64,000 nucleotides of DNA from Rotaria sordida. Taxonomy: Eukaryota > Rotifera > Eurotatoria > Philodinida > Philodinidae. The notes below the pieces were generated by a model that did no database searches, was not told the origin of the DNA, and was given only the letters and a program-made list of their open reading frames with translations. Made by a program: the position numbers and the translations under genes. The stretch covers positions 82,382-146,381 of the forward strand of contig CAJNOL010000400.1 in assembly GCA_905250125.1 (NCBI GenBank). Reading direction: 5' to 3'. This document shows, in pieces, positions 11,637-23,600 of the stretch. The first letter of the stretch is position 1; every line of letters begins with the position of its first letter.

Positions 11637-14115
11637 GCCATAAATATCAATTGTTAAGTTTACTTAATACATACTGTTGAGTATTTCAAAGGAAGCAATA
11701 GATAACGAGAGCGGCTAATTATTGTAAAACATTGAAGAATCTATCGAATAAATCTCGACATTGGATCATGATTTTAAAGACTTGAAGAAATGAATTATAC
11801 TTGTTTGGTATTTTAATCATAGATTAATCACTGATTTTGTTGTGCATAGTCAATTATTACATTAAATTATTCTAAATAAAAGTTTGTTTGTAAAAATTAT
11901 AAATGAACTCATCTTAGTGTCTATCATTAGCGGCCACATGTCATTGTATAAGACTCATAGGATGTTTGTTCAATATTTGCATCATATGAATAATTGAGAT
12001 TCTCTTCAATATGAATATCTCAATAAAGAGACCATGAGTACAATAAAAAAACACAAACAGGAATTAATCGTATTTCATATTACCGATTCGTAGATTACTA
12101 AAATTAGTTTTAAATGTAGAACACATTTTTTCACAATGGAAGGCGTGATTGTAGATGTCGATAAAAAGAAGACACAAGCATTCACACTATTTGTTGTATG
12201 ACCTATATTGTGTTATAATGATATCCGTGGGATGCGTTCCACAGCAGATCGTTCTTAATTTTCAATTGAATGCTTCATTCTTATCCATAAGTCAGGAAAT
12301 CTATGTCTGGCAAAACGAGATAGATATTTGGATGTGGATTATGAGTGAATCGTATTCTATTGTACAATTGGGATGAACAGCATCGAAAAAACGAAATTGT
12401 TCACATGAAAAACCTAGCTGAATATTTTGACATAGCACCACTAGAAAAAACTTATTTTCACTATACTTTGCTCAAAAATAAGATCATTATTGCAATATCA
12501 AAAATTCATATAAATATATTCATGGTGTACGATCAAAATTTTCTTATAATAGAATAAATCGTGCATCAATTAATGCAACTCGATTAGAGATCTATCGAGT
12601 GATTTATTTTCGAACGTCGAAATAAATATAATCAAAGAAAAATGTTATGTCCAATATATTAGCGAAAAATTGATTATTTAGAAAGCAGAATACATTTTGT
12701 TTGTTGTTCTTTTTTGTCTATCCAGAAATATTTCGTTTTGGAACATGTACCATTAGATCGACCTATATGGGACATTTTGCATATGATTTGCCATTCAAAA
12801 TATATTCAAGTCTCTAAATTCAAAATATGACGGGACAAAGTGAGTATATATGTGACTTTTCAAAACTTGTCCACCCGTACGTATTCAAGATCTTGATGCA
12901 ATCAGAAATTTATGTTCAGAAAATATTGTTCCTACCGATCATCTTCATGGTAAAACCGTTCCAAGTTGACCGACATATTGCTGTCAAAAGAAAATCGTAT
13001 TTTGAGATGACGGAACACAAAAAAAAAGACAAGGTGTCTGTCAAGTCGATATTTTGTGTATATTTATTAAAAACAGTTTTATTTTAAAGAAAACTAAAGT
13101 CAGATTCTGATTATCTGTACTTTTTTCTATCTAACTACTATGAAGAAAATTCGAATATATACTTTTCTTAATTGAAAAAATCTTTGTCTTCGTCGAGAGA
13201 TATCACAATTTTTTGCACTTCCAACAAGCATAACCCGAGATCGGAATGGCATAGATTGCTGAGAATTTCAGAAGTGTGCGAAATCACTGAGAGGAGTGTT
13301 CTATGAAAGTTTCAAGTTACGCGAAGCTTCTGGACAAGAGATATTTGAGATTTAATACCGATGATGCAGTTATACAAATGCAATATGATTCATCCGTATA
13401 TATTGAATCCAATACACGAATAAAAATTAAATTGTACTAAATATAAATATTTCCAGTAGAACAAAAACTCTGCAAACAATTAGTACTATATTTCATTTTT
13501 TAAAACAAAAACAGTTAATGAAATTAAATTCTGAAATGTTTCAAACTTTTTAACATTGATGAAAGTCTATGACTTCAAGTAAAATATATCGATTTTGATT
13601 ATAAGTTTTTCGTAATATATGGAAAATCTGAAGTTTATCCTAAATTGTTTGAAGATATCTGAATCTAAACATTTCAATTTCGAAAAACAAAATTTTTTTT
13701 ATGACTAAAAAGTTATTTTCGTGTGAAATTCAAAGACAATATTCGATCAATATTTTTCATCAATCATCATAAGTTTTAATAGTCATTTATGAATTATGAT
13801 TATGACAAAGGGTGTGAAGTGTAAGTGTGGGTTTGGTTGGAGAGAGGGGTCGCATCTACACCTACACCTTCAATCCATTCCAAGGAACAATAACTGCACG
13901 AGCTTTCCATTTCAAACTATCTAAGTGATCGATCGATGAATAGGTATGTTGCAGATAAATACATGTTCCTTACCAATAAGACCAATGTCATAAATGGATT
14001 TATATACGTATCATCGATTTATTTATTCAAAAATGAACTATATGCTATCCATGCTGATCAACTTGAGAAAAAAAAATTCCTTTATTAATATTTGATAAAA
14101 GTCATATATGATCGA
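11637..14115. other. non-coding stretch
   Basis: No gene is supported; the frames at 12155-12557 and 12827-13087 look random. A GT/CA hairpin repeat lies at 13807-13872. TTTATT at 14081-14086 on the plus strand (AATAAA on the minus) is a likely poly(A) signal for the oxidoreductase gene that ends at 14116. Confidence 0.45.
13807..13872. repeat. GT-rich/CA-rich hairpin repeat, copy 1
   Basis: A GT-rich segment (GGGTGTGAAGTGTAAGTGTG) is followed within about 20 bases by its CA-rich counterpart (CACCTACACCTTC), so the strand can fold on itself. Related copies lie near 19855, 25238, 46390, 49998, 62761, 62959 and 63770. Confidence 0.55.
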
Positions 14116-15714
14116 CTAATAACTGATCAATTTGTCATATAAATCTCCCCAAGCATAATCCGGATCCCATTTTCTCTTCATTGCCTTATACCACTCAACA
14201 TCATAGATACTAAACCATTGATCTCTTGAATAGTAAGAGTGTGCATACAGCATTTTTCGTCCACCTAATCTCATGGCTTCTTCTTCTAATGCTTTTGTCG
14301 CATGTCGAACACTACACGATCCTATTTGCCAATTAGATTGATGAGTCCACAGACCAAAATCGATGAATGATTGATCATCATTTCTATCATTTTTCCAAAA
14401 ATGTGGACTCAATTTTTGTGATGTAAGTGTTGAACGAATCGGACAAAGCCAAATCGGTTCAAGAATACCGCCATCTTCCATAAAGAACGTTCCCGACTGT
14501 AAAAAAGTCAGAAATTCTTTAGCTTTCGATTTTGGAATGTAAATATCTTGAAAAAATAAAGTTTCAGCAATTGTTGACATTGGCGAAGCATGAAGACGTT
14601 TGTAGAGTGAAAATGTAGTAATAATAGGTGCAAGTAATGTTCTACTCAATATGTTATAACCTCCAAAAGGAAACAAATTTAATAAATTACGAATATAACG
14701 TGGATAACATTGAACTTTGTCTTGCAATGGATTTATTATATAACGACCCATCCAAAATGCACCACGATCATATCGAAATAAGTAATCTTTGAGCGGTACA
14801 TATTCAGTGATCATTGTAAGATTACTTTTACTGTGAACTGCTTTAATATGTTGATAATACCATGGATTCCATGCTTTTGAAAATGTTTGTATTTTGGCTG
14901 TTTTTGGCAATTTTAACTTATCAATTCGTTCTCCTGTAATAATCACTGTATAATCTGAGAAAACAATCGCATCAACATAATCATGTTGAAGAAGTGATGT
15001 TAAATTTTCCATAGGTTGATTTGTTCGAAAATAATTACATCGTACGAAACAATCTGATTTCACCTCCAGAACATTCAATGTTGCTCGAATCAATAATCCA
15101 AATGTTCCACATGCACCTAATGCTCTATAGAATAGGTCAGAATTTTTCGTCGGACTACAAATTATGATTTGACCATTACTTAAGATATATGTTGCTTCTA
15201 TTAATAGATCACCAAACTGTCCATAACGAAAACTCGAACTTTCAAGTCCTGCTCCAGCCAATATACCGCCAACTGTTAACCATTTAAATTCGGGAACAAC
15301 AGCCGGAACTAAATTATATGGAAGTAGTGCATCGACTAGTTCCTCCATTGTCACACTGGGTTCACATGTAACAGTTTTCGACAATGTATCGATGGCGATT
15401 ATTCGATTGGCTGGTCCTAGATTAATAAAATGTGAAGCTCTAGTTTTTGTCATAACGTCTTCTTTTATTAACGATAACGATGGATGACGTAGTGAATACG
15501 ATGGTGAATTTCGTTCATTTCGAAGAATTTGAATCCGACTACCCTTTTGACGGTTTCCAATCGATTGAGTGAGATATTCAATATTGATGAAGTTTTCTTT
15601 ATGACGTCGTCGTTTGACGTTTCCTAATAAATATTCATATAGCCATGAAATATATGTCCAGATAAACCATGTAATGTTTAAGTACCATTCGTGTATTGGA
15701 GATCCTTTCCACAT
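14116..15714 (-). CDS. FAD-dependent Delta24-sterol reductase-like oxidoreductase (DHCR24 family)
   Basis: This 532-residue single exon matches the usual length of DHCR24/DIMINUTO proteins (about 516). An N-terminal hydrophobic segment (residues 13-32, ITWFIWTYISWLYEYLLG) would anchor it to the ER. A FAD-binding type-4 (PCMH) domain occupies about residues 90-240 and includes the family hallmark TVGGILAGAGLESSSFRYG, where the flavin binds. Downstream lies EYVPLKDYLFRYDRGAFW, the DHCR24-type C-terminal signature. Family members use FAD and NADPH to reduce the C24-C25 double bond of sterols; substrate specificity here is inferred. Initiation is at ATG in the motif MWKGSPIHEW, with a possible acceptor (ATACAG) a few bases upstream. 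The gene has no intron, unlike other long genes in this window, so retroposition or horizontal origin is possible. An AATAAA poly(A) signal lies about 30 nt after the stop. Confidence 0.9.
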   Translation of the reverse strand: MWKGSPIHEWYLNITWFIWTYISWLYEYLLGNVKRRRHKENFINIEYLTQSIGNRQKGSRIQILRNERNSPSYSLRHPSLSLIKEDVMTKTRASHFINLGPANRIIAIDTLSKTVTCEPSVTMEELVDALLPYNLVPAVVPEFKWLTVGGILAGAGLESSSFRYGQFGDLLIEATYILSNGQIIICSPTKNSDLFYRALGACGTFGLLIRATLNVLEVKSDCFVRCNYFRTNQPMENLTSLLQHDYVDAIVFSDYTVIITGERIDKLKLPKTAKIQTFSKAWNPWYYQHIKAVHSKSNLTMITEYVPLKDYLFRYDRGAFWMGRYIINPLQDKVQCYPRYIRNLLNLFPFGGYNILSRTLLAPIITTFSLYKRLHASPMSTIAETLFFQDIYIPKSKAKEFLTFLQSGTFFMEDGGILEPIWLCPIRSTLTSQKLSPHFWKNDRNDDQSFIDFGLWTHQSNWQIGSCSVRHATKALEEEAMRLGGRKMLYAHSYYSRDQWFSIYDVEWYKAMKRKWDPDYAWGDLYDKLISY

Positions 15715-15789
15715 TAATGTACCTGTATGTATAGTTAAGCATTCAATCTATAATTTCTCATAAATACGTTTTAACAGAGAGTTGGACAC

Positions 15790-16241
15790 CAGAGATGTCC
15801 ATCGCGGCTGAAAATCTGCCGCTGCCGCGCCGCGACGGTTTATAAAAAAAGTCGTCGCGGCGCTGCCGCGATGGTTTTCAAAAAAGTGTTTCGAATTTCA
15901 CTACAGCAACTATATGGGACCAGAAATATTGGTACTAGTTCCTCAGATTCATTCAGTCTCAGAGTGTTTCCTTTGTAAACAATGAAATTCTATCAAATTC
16001 ATGCAGTTTTCCAATGTCCTCGAAAAAAATTCTGTCGCTGTCGCCCCACTGCCGCGATGAATTTTTAAAAACTTTGCCGCTGCCGCGTCACTGCCGCGAT
16101 GAGTTTTTGAGAAACCTGCCGCTGCCGCGTCACTGCCGCGATGAATTTTTGAGAAACCTGCCGCTGCCGCGCCGCCAACCGCGGCCGCGGCCGCGGCGCG
16201 GCAGCGGCAGCGGCGCGGCGGCGGCGCGATGGACATCTCTG
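15790..16241. mobile_element. 452-bp GC-rich hAT-type MITE with exact 8-bp target duplication
   Basis: The terminal inverted repeats are perfect over 17 bp: the element starts CAGAGATGTCCATCGCG and ends with its reverse complement. TTGGACAC flanks it directly on both sides (15782-15789 and 16242-16249). The interior consists of GC-rich runs (GCCGCTGCCGCG) and about three tandem ~42-bp units (TGCCGCGATGAATTTTTGAG plus CTGCCGCTGCCGCGTCA), in sharp contrast with the AT-rich surroundings. Ala/Arg-rich open frames inside it are by-products of the repeat. No transposase is present. Confidence 0.9.
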
Positions 16242-16329
16242 TTGGACACTCGATTCATCGCTGACAAAAATGCTACGTTCCAGCGGAAAAATGGCAATAA
16301 CGTCAAAAATGGTCGACTACTAAACACTG

Positions 16330-16985
16330 CGCACTACAAAAATGAATTGTAGTATTAATTTTATACGTATCTGTTAACTCATAGCTTCTAACTACAGAAA
16401 CAATGAAAATCAATCAGAAAAATGCACAAAACTCTAAGAAAAAATGTATAAGGGAAAATGGAATAATTTCATAAGCATTAGAAAAATGACGTCTACTATT
16501 ACTTTTATACAAATATGTTCACTCATAGCTTCTACGTGCCTGAAAATGAAAATCAATAAGAAAGATGAATAATACAATAAGAAAAATGTACAAAGAAAAA
16601 TTGACTAATTTCATAAGCATTAGAAAAAAACATGTCTATTATTACGTGTATACGTATATATTGACTCATAGGTTCTAAGTGCAGGAATACGAAAATCGAT
16701 AAGAAAAATGAATAATACTATAAGAAAAATGTACAAAGAAAAATGAACTAATTTCATAAGCATTAGAAAAATCATGTCTACTGTTACTCGTATACGTATA
16801 TGTTGACTCATAGGTTCTAAGTGGAAGGATAATGATAATCAATAAGAAAAATGAATAATACTAAAAGAAAAATGTATAAGGAAAAATGGAGTAATTCGAT
16901 AGGCATTAGAGAAATGATGTTGGGTATTGCTTTTATACGAATATGTTCAGTCATAGCTTCTACGTGCGAGGGTTTGCCAACGATT
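16330..16985. repeat. tandem array of ~143-bp units
   Basis: The motif GCATTAGAAAAATGATGTC recurs at about 16476, 16617, 16762 and 16902 (spacings 140-145), each followed by TATACGTATATGTTGACTCATAGGTTCT-like sequence and then AAAATGAATAATAC and AAAATGTACAAAG. There are about 4.5 degenerate copies directly downstream of the GC-rich MITE. Small open frames within it (16620-17152) come from the repeat and are not genes. Confidence 0.75.
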
Positions 16986-17930
16986 CGATAGGTATGAAAA
17001 ATGTTAATTTTCACCGGAGTTTTGACGTCCAAGTGAAAAATGCTTCTCTAAATAAAGTCACAACACCAAAAATTTATCGAATAGTTAAAACTGCAATTTA
17101 TATAGTACTAAAAAAAGCTATAGAAAAAATGACATCGACCAATGGAAATTGATTTCACCTATATAAAAACTTTCAAGGTAACTATTTTTTTACAAAGACA
17201 CTTATTCATCGAAAAAATAAAAATTTACAGTAAAAATGATATCGAAAAATGAAAAAATAATTTCTCTATAAGAAAAATTCTTCGATACTGTGTTGTATCT
17301 CTATATTTAGATATAGATATAGTTATCTAGCGAAAAATGAATAGAATAGTGAGATACGAATGAAATGTGTACACATATTCTTATATGTATATGACGGACG
17401 TCCTATATAAACAGAATGGAAAGAAGATTCATTTTTTTGAACCGGATGGTTTTTTCCGCTTGAAAATGAGCATTTATCTCACCGATCGATTTGTTGTCCA
17501 CTACTGTAAAAATCAGTGTAATAAATGTGCATAGAACGTATTTTTTCTTTCTGTTTGTATCTATGCACAATGTGTATTTACCTGTAATAATAGAGAACAG
17601 GCACACATCTATCATCCCAGTGTCATTTTCGCACTTTGCATGCTTAAAAAAGCCTTCTAACGTCCGTAAAATATTATCATGATTAAAAAGAGTCGTTTTC
17701 AATAGCACTGACCAATTTATTTGCATTTTTTGTCGTGTTTTAGTCACTCGATTATTCTGATATCCGTTGAACAAAATCGATCTATATAGATACGAATGAA
17801 CCTTTATTGAAATAGATGTCTCCGGCTCCGTAGCGAGATAAGTTTGAAAGAAATTATTGATACAGTGATCTGAAAGAAAAAAAATTCGGCCAATAATAAA
17901 GTCAGACACGAATATTTACGTTCTCTACAA
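16986..17930. other. AT-rich non-coding stretch
   Basis: It has many GAAAAATG motifs that look like decayed versions of the adjacent tandem array. A 168-codon open frame on the minus strand (17403-17909) is the longest here but has no recognisable domain or splice context; I treat it as unsupported. Confidence 0.4.
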
Positions 17931-19024
17931 GAGAAGGTTGCAACTCGTTACGTATTTTTTGTAGGGCTTTCGTAAAGAATGGCCGATACGAAATCCCTGA
18001 TTTAGTCAATTACAGAGGTTTCATAACCAAAAATCAGGACTATCGTAACGAATTTTACAGGGTGATCGTAACCGATGTTTTGATATGTACCATTTTATAC
18101 CATCAACACCTCAATTGCAGCGGTTACATAATGAATTTTACAGCGTTGTGGCAACTGCTTACACAGGGTAATCGTACTATACTTTACCCAAAAATATGAG
18201 TGGCAATACAGAGCTATCGTAACCATTATTTACGGAACTATCACACTGTAAAAATAGTGTATGGATAGTTGTAGTTAGAGGGTTCACGTAACAAACAAAT
18301 CAGGCTTTTTCACAAAAAGAATGTTGATATATATTTATTAAAAAATCCTTTATATTAGGAGACACTTTGTTCTTTTCTATGCTCAAATAGATAAATATGT
18401 ATTCATTTTCGAAGGACATATTAGCTAGTGTTCATTTTCTTTCTTTTCTCGTTTTAATGTATTATTCAATACATGTCTCATTGCCTGTGCACTAGTCAAA
18501 AAAGATCATTTTCTATATTACTTTTTTTCTATAATTTCTTTGTTAAGTAAAGTAAGTTAAATAAGTTGAAGGCCTCAGTGTGTTCAACAAGTCTTCTTAT
18601 ACAGAGACAAGACGACTTGTTATGACATCTCTGATTTTTCGTTATGATGACTCTGCATATCTAACCCAAACACACTCTACTTTTATGGTACGACAGCCCT
18701 GATTTGATACTCTTACGTTCTTTGAAATATACCGTGAGAAATTCTATTTTAACTGTTACGATAGATCTGTACATTTCGTTACGAAACCCACGTAATTTCT
18801 TTACGTAAATGAAGCTTGGCTAACAAATACTTCATTAGGAAATCTCTGCTGCTTCGTTGCGAAAACTCTGCAATTGTTACGAACTCCCTGTAAAATTTGT
18901 TACGATTACTCTGTAAAATTCGTTACGACATCCCTGTTTTTTCGGCTACCACTATTTTCTGTGTTATGAAAGCCCTGCTTTTTTCGTTACGATAATCCTC
19001 CACGTAACGAGTTGCAACCCGCCC
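17931..19024. mobile_element. 1.1-kb hAT-like non-autonomous foldback element
   Basis: Terminal inverted repeats share GGTTGCAACTCGTTACGT (left end) and its reverse complement (right end). CTCTACAA (17923-17930 and 19025-19032) flanks both sides as an 8-bp duplication, with equal-length termini of which the outermost bases mismatch. The left half repeats CGTAACGAATTTTACAGGG-like motifs in one orientation and the right half repeats CTGTAAAATTCGTTACGA in the other, so each half is a minisatellite and the halves are mutually inverted. There is no coding frame. The exact outer boundary is less sure than for the other hAT elements. Confidence 0.7.
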
Positions 19025-19854
19025 CTCTACAAGATACTCTAAAAGTCACTGCAGTTTTTTCTTGTTTTCATCTGTAATCTTTACTTGACACAATCACAAA
19101 GTTCTTTTGCAAAGCGTTTTCTACAAGGAATGTTCATAGAAATTTAATAAAAGACTTAGTTGAATTCGTTTTCTTATTTCCAGTGTATATATTCAAGTTT
19201 TCCAGAAAATTTGACATTGCATTCATATCTTTGGCATTCTACCTTTTGCATAAAGCTGAAGAGAAGAATATGGGAATGGTTAGGTTCCCAGGACGAGCAT
19301 TACGACAGTCGTACACGATCGTATACGATCATATTTCGTCGCATTACTTGACGCCAGAATTATGACCGCGAATCGTCGTGTCGTATACAACGTCTATATG
19401 ACCACTGTAAACAATCGTACACGGTCGTATACAATGTCGGTTGCTATCTTATTTCACAAGAGCTTTTCGTACCTCCCCCTCATCCTCTCTCTCTCTCACT
19501 CCTCAAGCACAATGAATACGAGCTATTTCTATAAAAATAGACACAAGTATATTTTTAATCCATTGATATTTGCGTTTCTATAAGCTGTTGAATCAAACCT
19601 AAATAGAAATAAAAATAATAATTTTATTTTAATTTGATATCTGTATTTCGATAAGCGGTTGGACCAAACCTAAATAAAAAAGTAAATAAATTAAACTCTT
19701 TGACTATCAGTTATGATGTTCACTCACTAGATTTGAATTATTATCTTTTGGTGCATATCTGAAAAAGATACTAAAAGTTAGAAGACTACTTCTAACATCT
19801 CGACTGGGTGGAATTTAAGCACAATAAAAAGATTCATGAAAATGTAGACTAGTT

Positions 19855-19945
19855 AAGGGTGGGTGTGGATGTGAATTAGAGAATCGATAAGACCTACACT
19901 CTCATACCGACACCCACACCCGGCCACACTCACACTCGTACCCAC
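19855..19945. repeat. GT-rich/CA-rich hairpin repeat, copy 2
   Basis: GGGTGGGTGTGGATGTG at the left is mirrored by CACCCACACCCGGCC and further CACACTCACACTCG at the right. It belongs to the family noted at 13807-13872. Confidence 0.6.
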
Positions 19946-20236
19946 TGGAGCTCTGTGGAGCCGCTCTTTCTTAACTCCGATTTCAATTCCGAAAATTTTT
20001 TCGCATAAATTGGTGACAGCTTACCTATGCAGCAATGTCATTTATTTTGTGGATATCTTCCCCTGTTTTTGGGCAGTTTCTGGTTCTCAAAGAGGGTTCG
20101 ACCAATCCGCATGAATTTCTTACAATGCATAGAGCGCCTAAAAAAGGGAGATACTTGCTTGAGGAGAAAAAAATTTGAGCCATATTTTTGCGATTTTCTC
20201 GAAAAAACTCTGGCTTTATAAGGGAATATATCCGGC

Positions 20237-20336
20237 NNNNNNNNNNNNNNNNNNNNNNNNNNNNNNNNNNNNNNNNNNNNNNNNNNNNNNNNNNNNNNNN
20301 NNNNNNNNNNNNNNNNNNNNNNNNNNNNNNNNNNNN
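20237..20336. other. assembly gap (100 N)
   Basis: Exactly 100 N bases, the conventional size for a scaffold gap of unknown length. Sequence on either side should not be read as contiguous, so frames crossing it are meaningless. Confidence 0.99.
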
Positions 20337-20612
20337 TTTTGGTGATCAAAACAAAATGCCAACCCGATATATGAGAATGCATGAAAGGAGAAAGAGATAA
20401 AGTTATAACTGCGAAGTAGCCAAAATGTCAAATTGCACAGACGAAAATGTAACCATACATCAATATATAAGTTGTATATCACAATTAATATACAATGTAT
20501 TTTATTGATGATGAATGCGAATGCAAAGATATAATGAAAAAAGAAAACTTGTGAAAATACATAAACTTTAGAAGAAGATTTAGTTTGGTGAAGTACCATT
20601 GGAAAAACTGTA

Positions 20613-23600
20613 TTATGATTGGCTTTGATCGGTTTTGTCAGAATGTCTATCGGCGTTGTCTTCCGTAGTTTCCAACGTTCCAGTAGCAACTGCATCGTTA
20701 GTTTCTATAATAAACAAATATACAACAATTCAAATAACAGCAAAATTCTAGCAGAGACTTCGAAAACCATTTTCTTATTCTAAACATCTATTCTTCTTTG
20801 AAAAACTGTTTTAAATATGATCTTGCTAAGCTGAATGATCGATATTCTCAAATTTGCCAGATAAAGAGATCTCACAATTACCATTTAGCAAAATTGAGAA
20901 TAAATTAGAGTGTTGCTTTAGAATGAAGCTAGCGCGAATTTGTCGAACGCTAATGTTCAGTTTTTTAGGTGAAAAACGAGAATACTTTGTTGAGAATTGA
21001 CTGAAACATACCTGTCTGTTCAACATTATGCGGTTCGCCTTCATTGGATTCGATTTTTTCAGGCTTAACTTCGTCGCGTATGTCATTTTCTGGTTGGTTA
21101 GCATCCAATTTATGATGTGTAACCGCTTTTCCATGTGTGACGACGTGACTATGTGTTGTTGTTTTTCCGTATGTGGTTGAATGACCATGACTATCCTTAT
21201 GTGGTTCATGGGCATCAGATTTGCGTCGTGGGCTATGCGCAGCAGCTTTTCCGTGTTTGTTCGCATGATCATGAGTATTGTCTTTTGGTTCATGAGCATT
21301 AGAATTGCGACGCGGACTATGTGTACCAGTTTTTCCATGTGTGTCTGATTGACCATGGGTATCCTGATGTGATTCATGAGCATTGGAATTGCGACGAGAA
21401 CTATGCGTAGCAGCTTTTCCATGCGTGTTCGTCTGTTCATGAGCATTGGAATTTCGACGCGGACTAGGTGCACTAGCTTTTCCATGTATATTTGATTGAC
21501 CATGAGCATCCTGATGTGATTCATGAGCATCGGATTTGCGTCGTGGGCTATGCGTCGCAGCTTTTCCGTGTTTATTCGCATGGTCATGAGTATCGTCTTT
21601 TGGTTCATGAGCATTAGAATTGCGACGCGGAGTATGTGTACCAGCTTTTCCATGTGTGTCTGATTGACCATGGGTATCCTGATGTGATTCATGAGCATTG
21701 GAATTGCGACGAGGACTATGCGTAGCAGCTTTTCCATGCGTGTTCGCATGTTCATGAGCATTAGAATTTCGACGCGGACTGTGCCCACCAGCTTTTCCAT
21801 GTGTGTTCGTGTGACTATGTATTGTTGTTTTTCCGTGTGTATCCTGTTGTAATTCATCAGCATTAGATTTACGTCGAGGACTTCGATTAACAGCTTTGAC
21901 ATGCGTTGCTGTTTTTCCGTGCGAATCCGTATGTGTGTGTGCTTTAGAAGGAGAATGGATGTTCGTTGTAGTCGCAGCTTCAGAAAGTTTAGCTGACTCG
22001 TTTGCATGGTCATCAGCAGTTGCTATATAAAAGAACTGGCATATTATGCTTGAGCTACCCCATAGGATTCTAGGATTTGTTTGTAAATACTATTTTCATT
22101 TTTTTCAAACGATTAAAAGATATTGAGTTCATATTTTGACTGCTGATAGAGAGCTATTAGATTATCTATGAAGTAAAATATTTAATAAAACGTACTGCGT
22201 AGCACGTTTACAAGATTGGCGCATGCGTTTCTTCGAGACAGAGTGCGTTTCACAGTATTTTTACTTAGATGAAACGCGTTTTGCTGCCTTGAATTTTCAA
22301 AACGATATGAAACGCTTCTTTTTGAGATTACGTTTCGAAGCATTTCCGAAATGAAAAGCTATTAAACCCATTAAGTCGACAAGAAGAGCATGGTACACAG
22401 CCATAATTCGAAGAAAACGCGAAACAGGTTCTTTTAAAATGCATTTTGAATTGTTTACACTTCGAATGATGCAAAACTGATCTCCTTTGTTAGAGCATCT
22501 CACACCAATTCATCTTCGAAAAGCATGTGAGTTAAGAAAAGTCAACTCAGATATTATTTTAGAAATTATGCGAGATGATTTTACAAATAGTTGACCGATC
22601 GCATTGTTTTTAATCCTCAAGATGGCGGTCCAAGCCATCTTTAGTCAAGATCAGAATCAAATTCTTCTAAAACTTACGCGAATTACGTTGTTTTCTAAGG
22701 CTGTTTTGAAGTTAGGCTAGTATTGAACATTAGAGTGTATCTATAATTATCTTCTGTTAGAAAACTCATTTCACTACGTTTTCATGCAAAGAAAACGTGT
22801 TTCGTAGCATTGAATCAAAAATTCTGTTAAATATTGAAGAATTTGAAGAAATTCAGTAGAGACTGATGCAAAAATAATCCGTAGGACAGGTTAACGTTGT
22901 TGTGTGAAAAAAAGTATCTTTGCGCAATTTACAATGTATAATAATAATCATTGTGAATTTATGTATGGACTGCCTTATAGTGACTGATTAAATACTCTCC
23001 GAAACACGACTAGAATATCACTTTCGTTCGTATACTATCGATGTCTGTAAGTGCGGCTTGTTGTTAAAAGAGGTTCGAATTACAGAAAAAATATTCTTGT
23101 AATTATGAATGCACTTGTATTTAGTGATCATGGATTTACATTTACAAAAAGTCATTAAATCCAACAGAACTTTTGCAAATTTTGCAAAGTTAAGATTTAA
23201 ATTTTTTTGAATTTAAATTTACAAAATTTTATCTTTTTAGAATTTTTAATCCAATTATATGAAATTAAATTCATTTTAATTGGGTATTTAAACTTTAAAA
23301 AAATAAAATTTTACAAATTTAAATTTCTAAAAGTTCAATTTAAGGTAAATTGACTGGAAAATGACACTCACTTGGATAGAAGCAACAAAAAGAATATCAT
23401 TTTTCATAATTTATTCAGACATGAAACAAAATTTATTCGAATCATAAATTTGTATGAGATATGTAAATAAGAATAGAATGAACACTTATATCATTCGACT
23501 ATTTTAGTTGAACGGTTTGTGTGGATGTCTTCTACTCTTATGTTCTTGTGTTCGAATCCACCTCTTAAATTTATCAAAACTAATATAAGTTAACTCTATA

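Larger units (their letters stand above)
19025..20612. other. non-coding stretch with assembly gap
   Basis: No gene is supported. Around 19305-19435 there are several CGTACAC and CGTATAC motifs in near-palindromic arrangement. A GT/CA hairpin repeat lies at 19855-19945. The N gap follows at 20237-20336. Confidence 0.45.

Noticed and set aside
15949-16352. Ala/Arg/Pro-rich open frames on both strands
   Set aside because: They come from the GC-rich tandem repeat inside a hAT MITE and cross its terminus.
17403-17909. 168-codon open frame on the minus strand
   Set aside because: No domain, no splice or promoter context, composition close to AT-rich random sequence; abuts a transposon. It remains possible but unsupported.
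20826-22013. 395-codon Met/Leu/Arg-rich open frame on the minus strand
   Set aside because: It is an out-of-frame reading of a 60-codon repeat; the alternative frame has matching splice sites, joins two further exons in phase and gives a sensible hydrophilic protein.
23500-23580. GTTCGAATCC resembling a tRNA T-loop
   Set aside because: No matching acceptor stem, D-arm or anticodon arm could be found around it.
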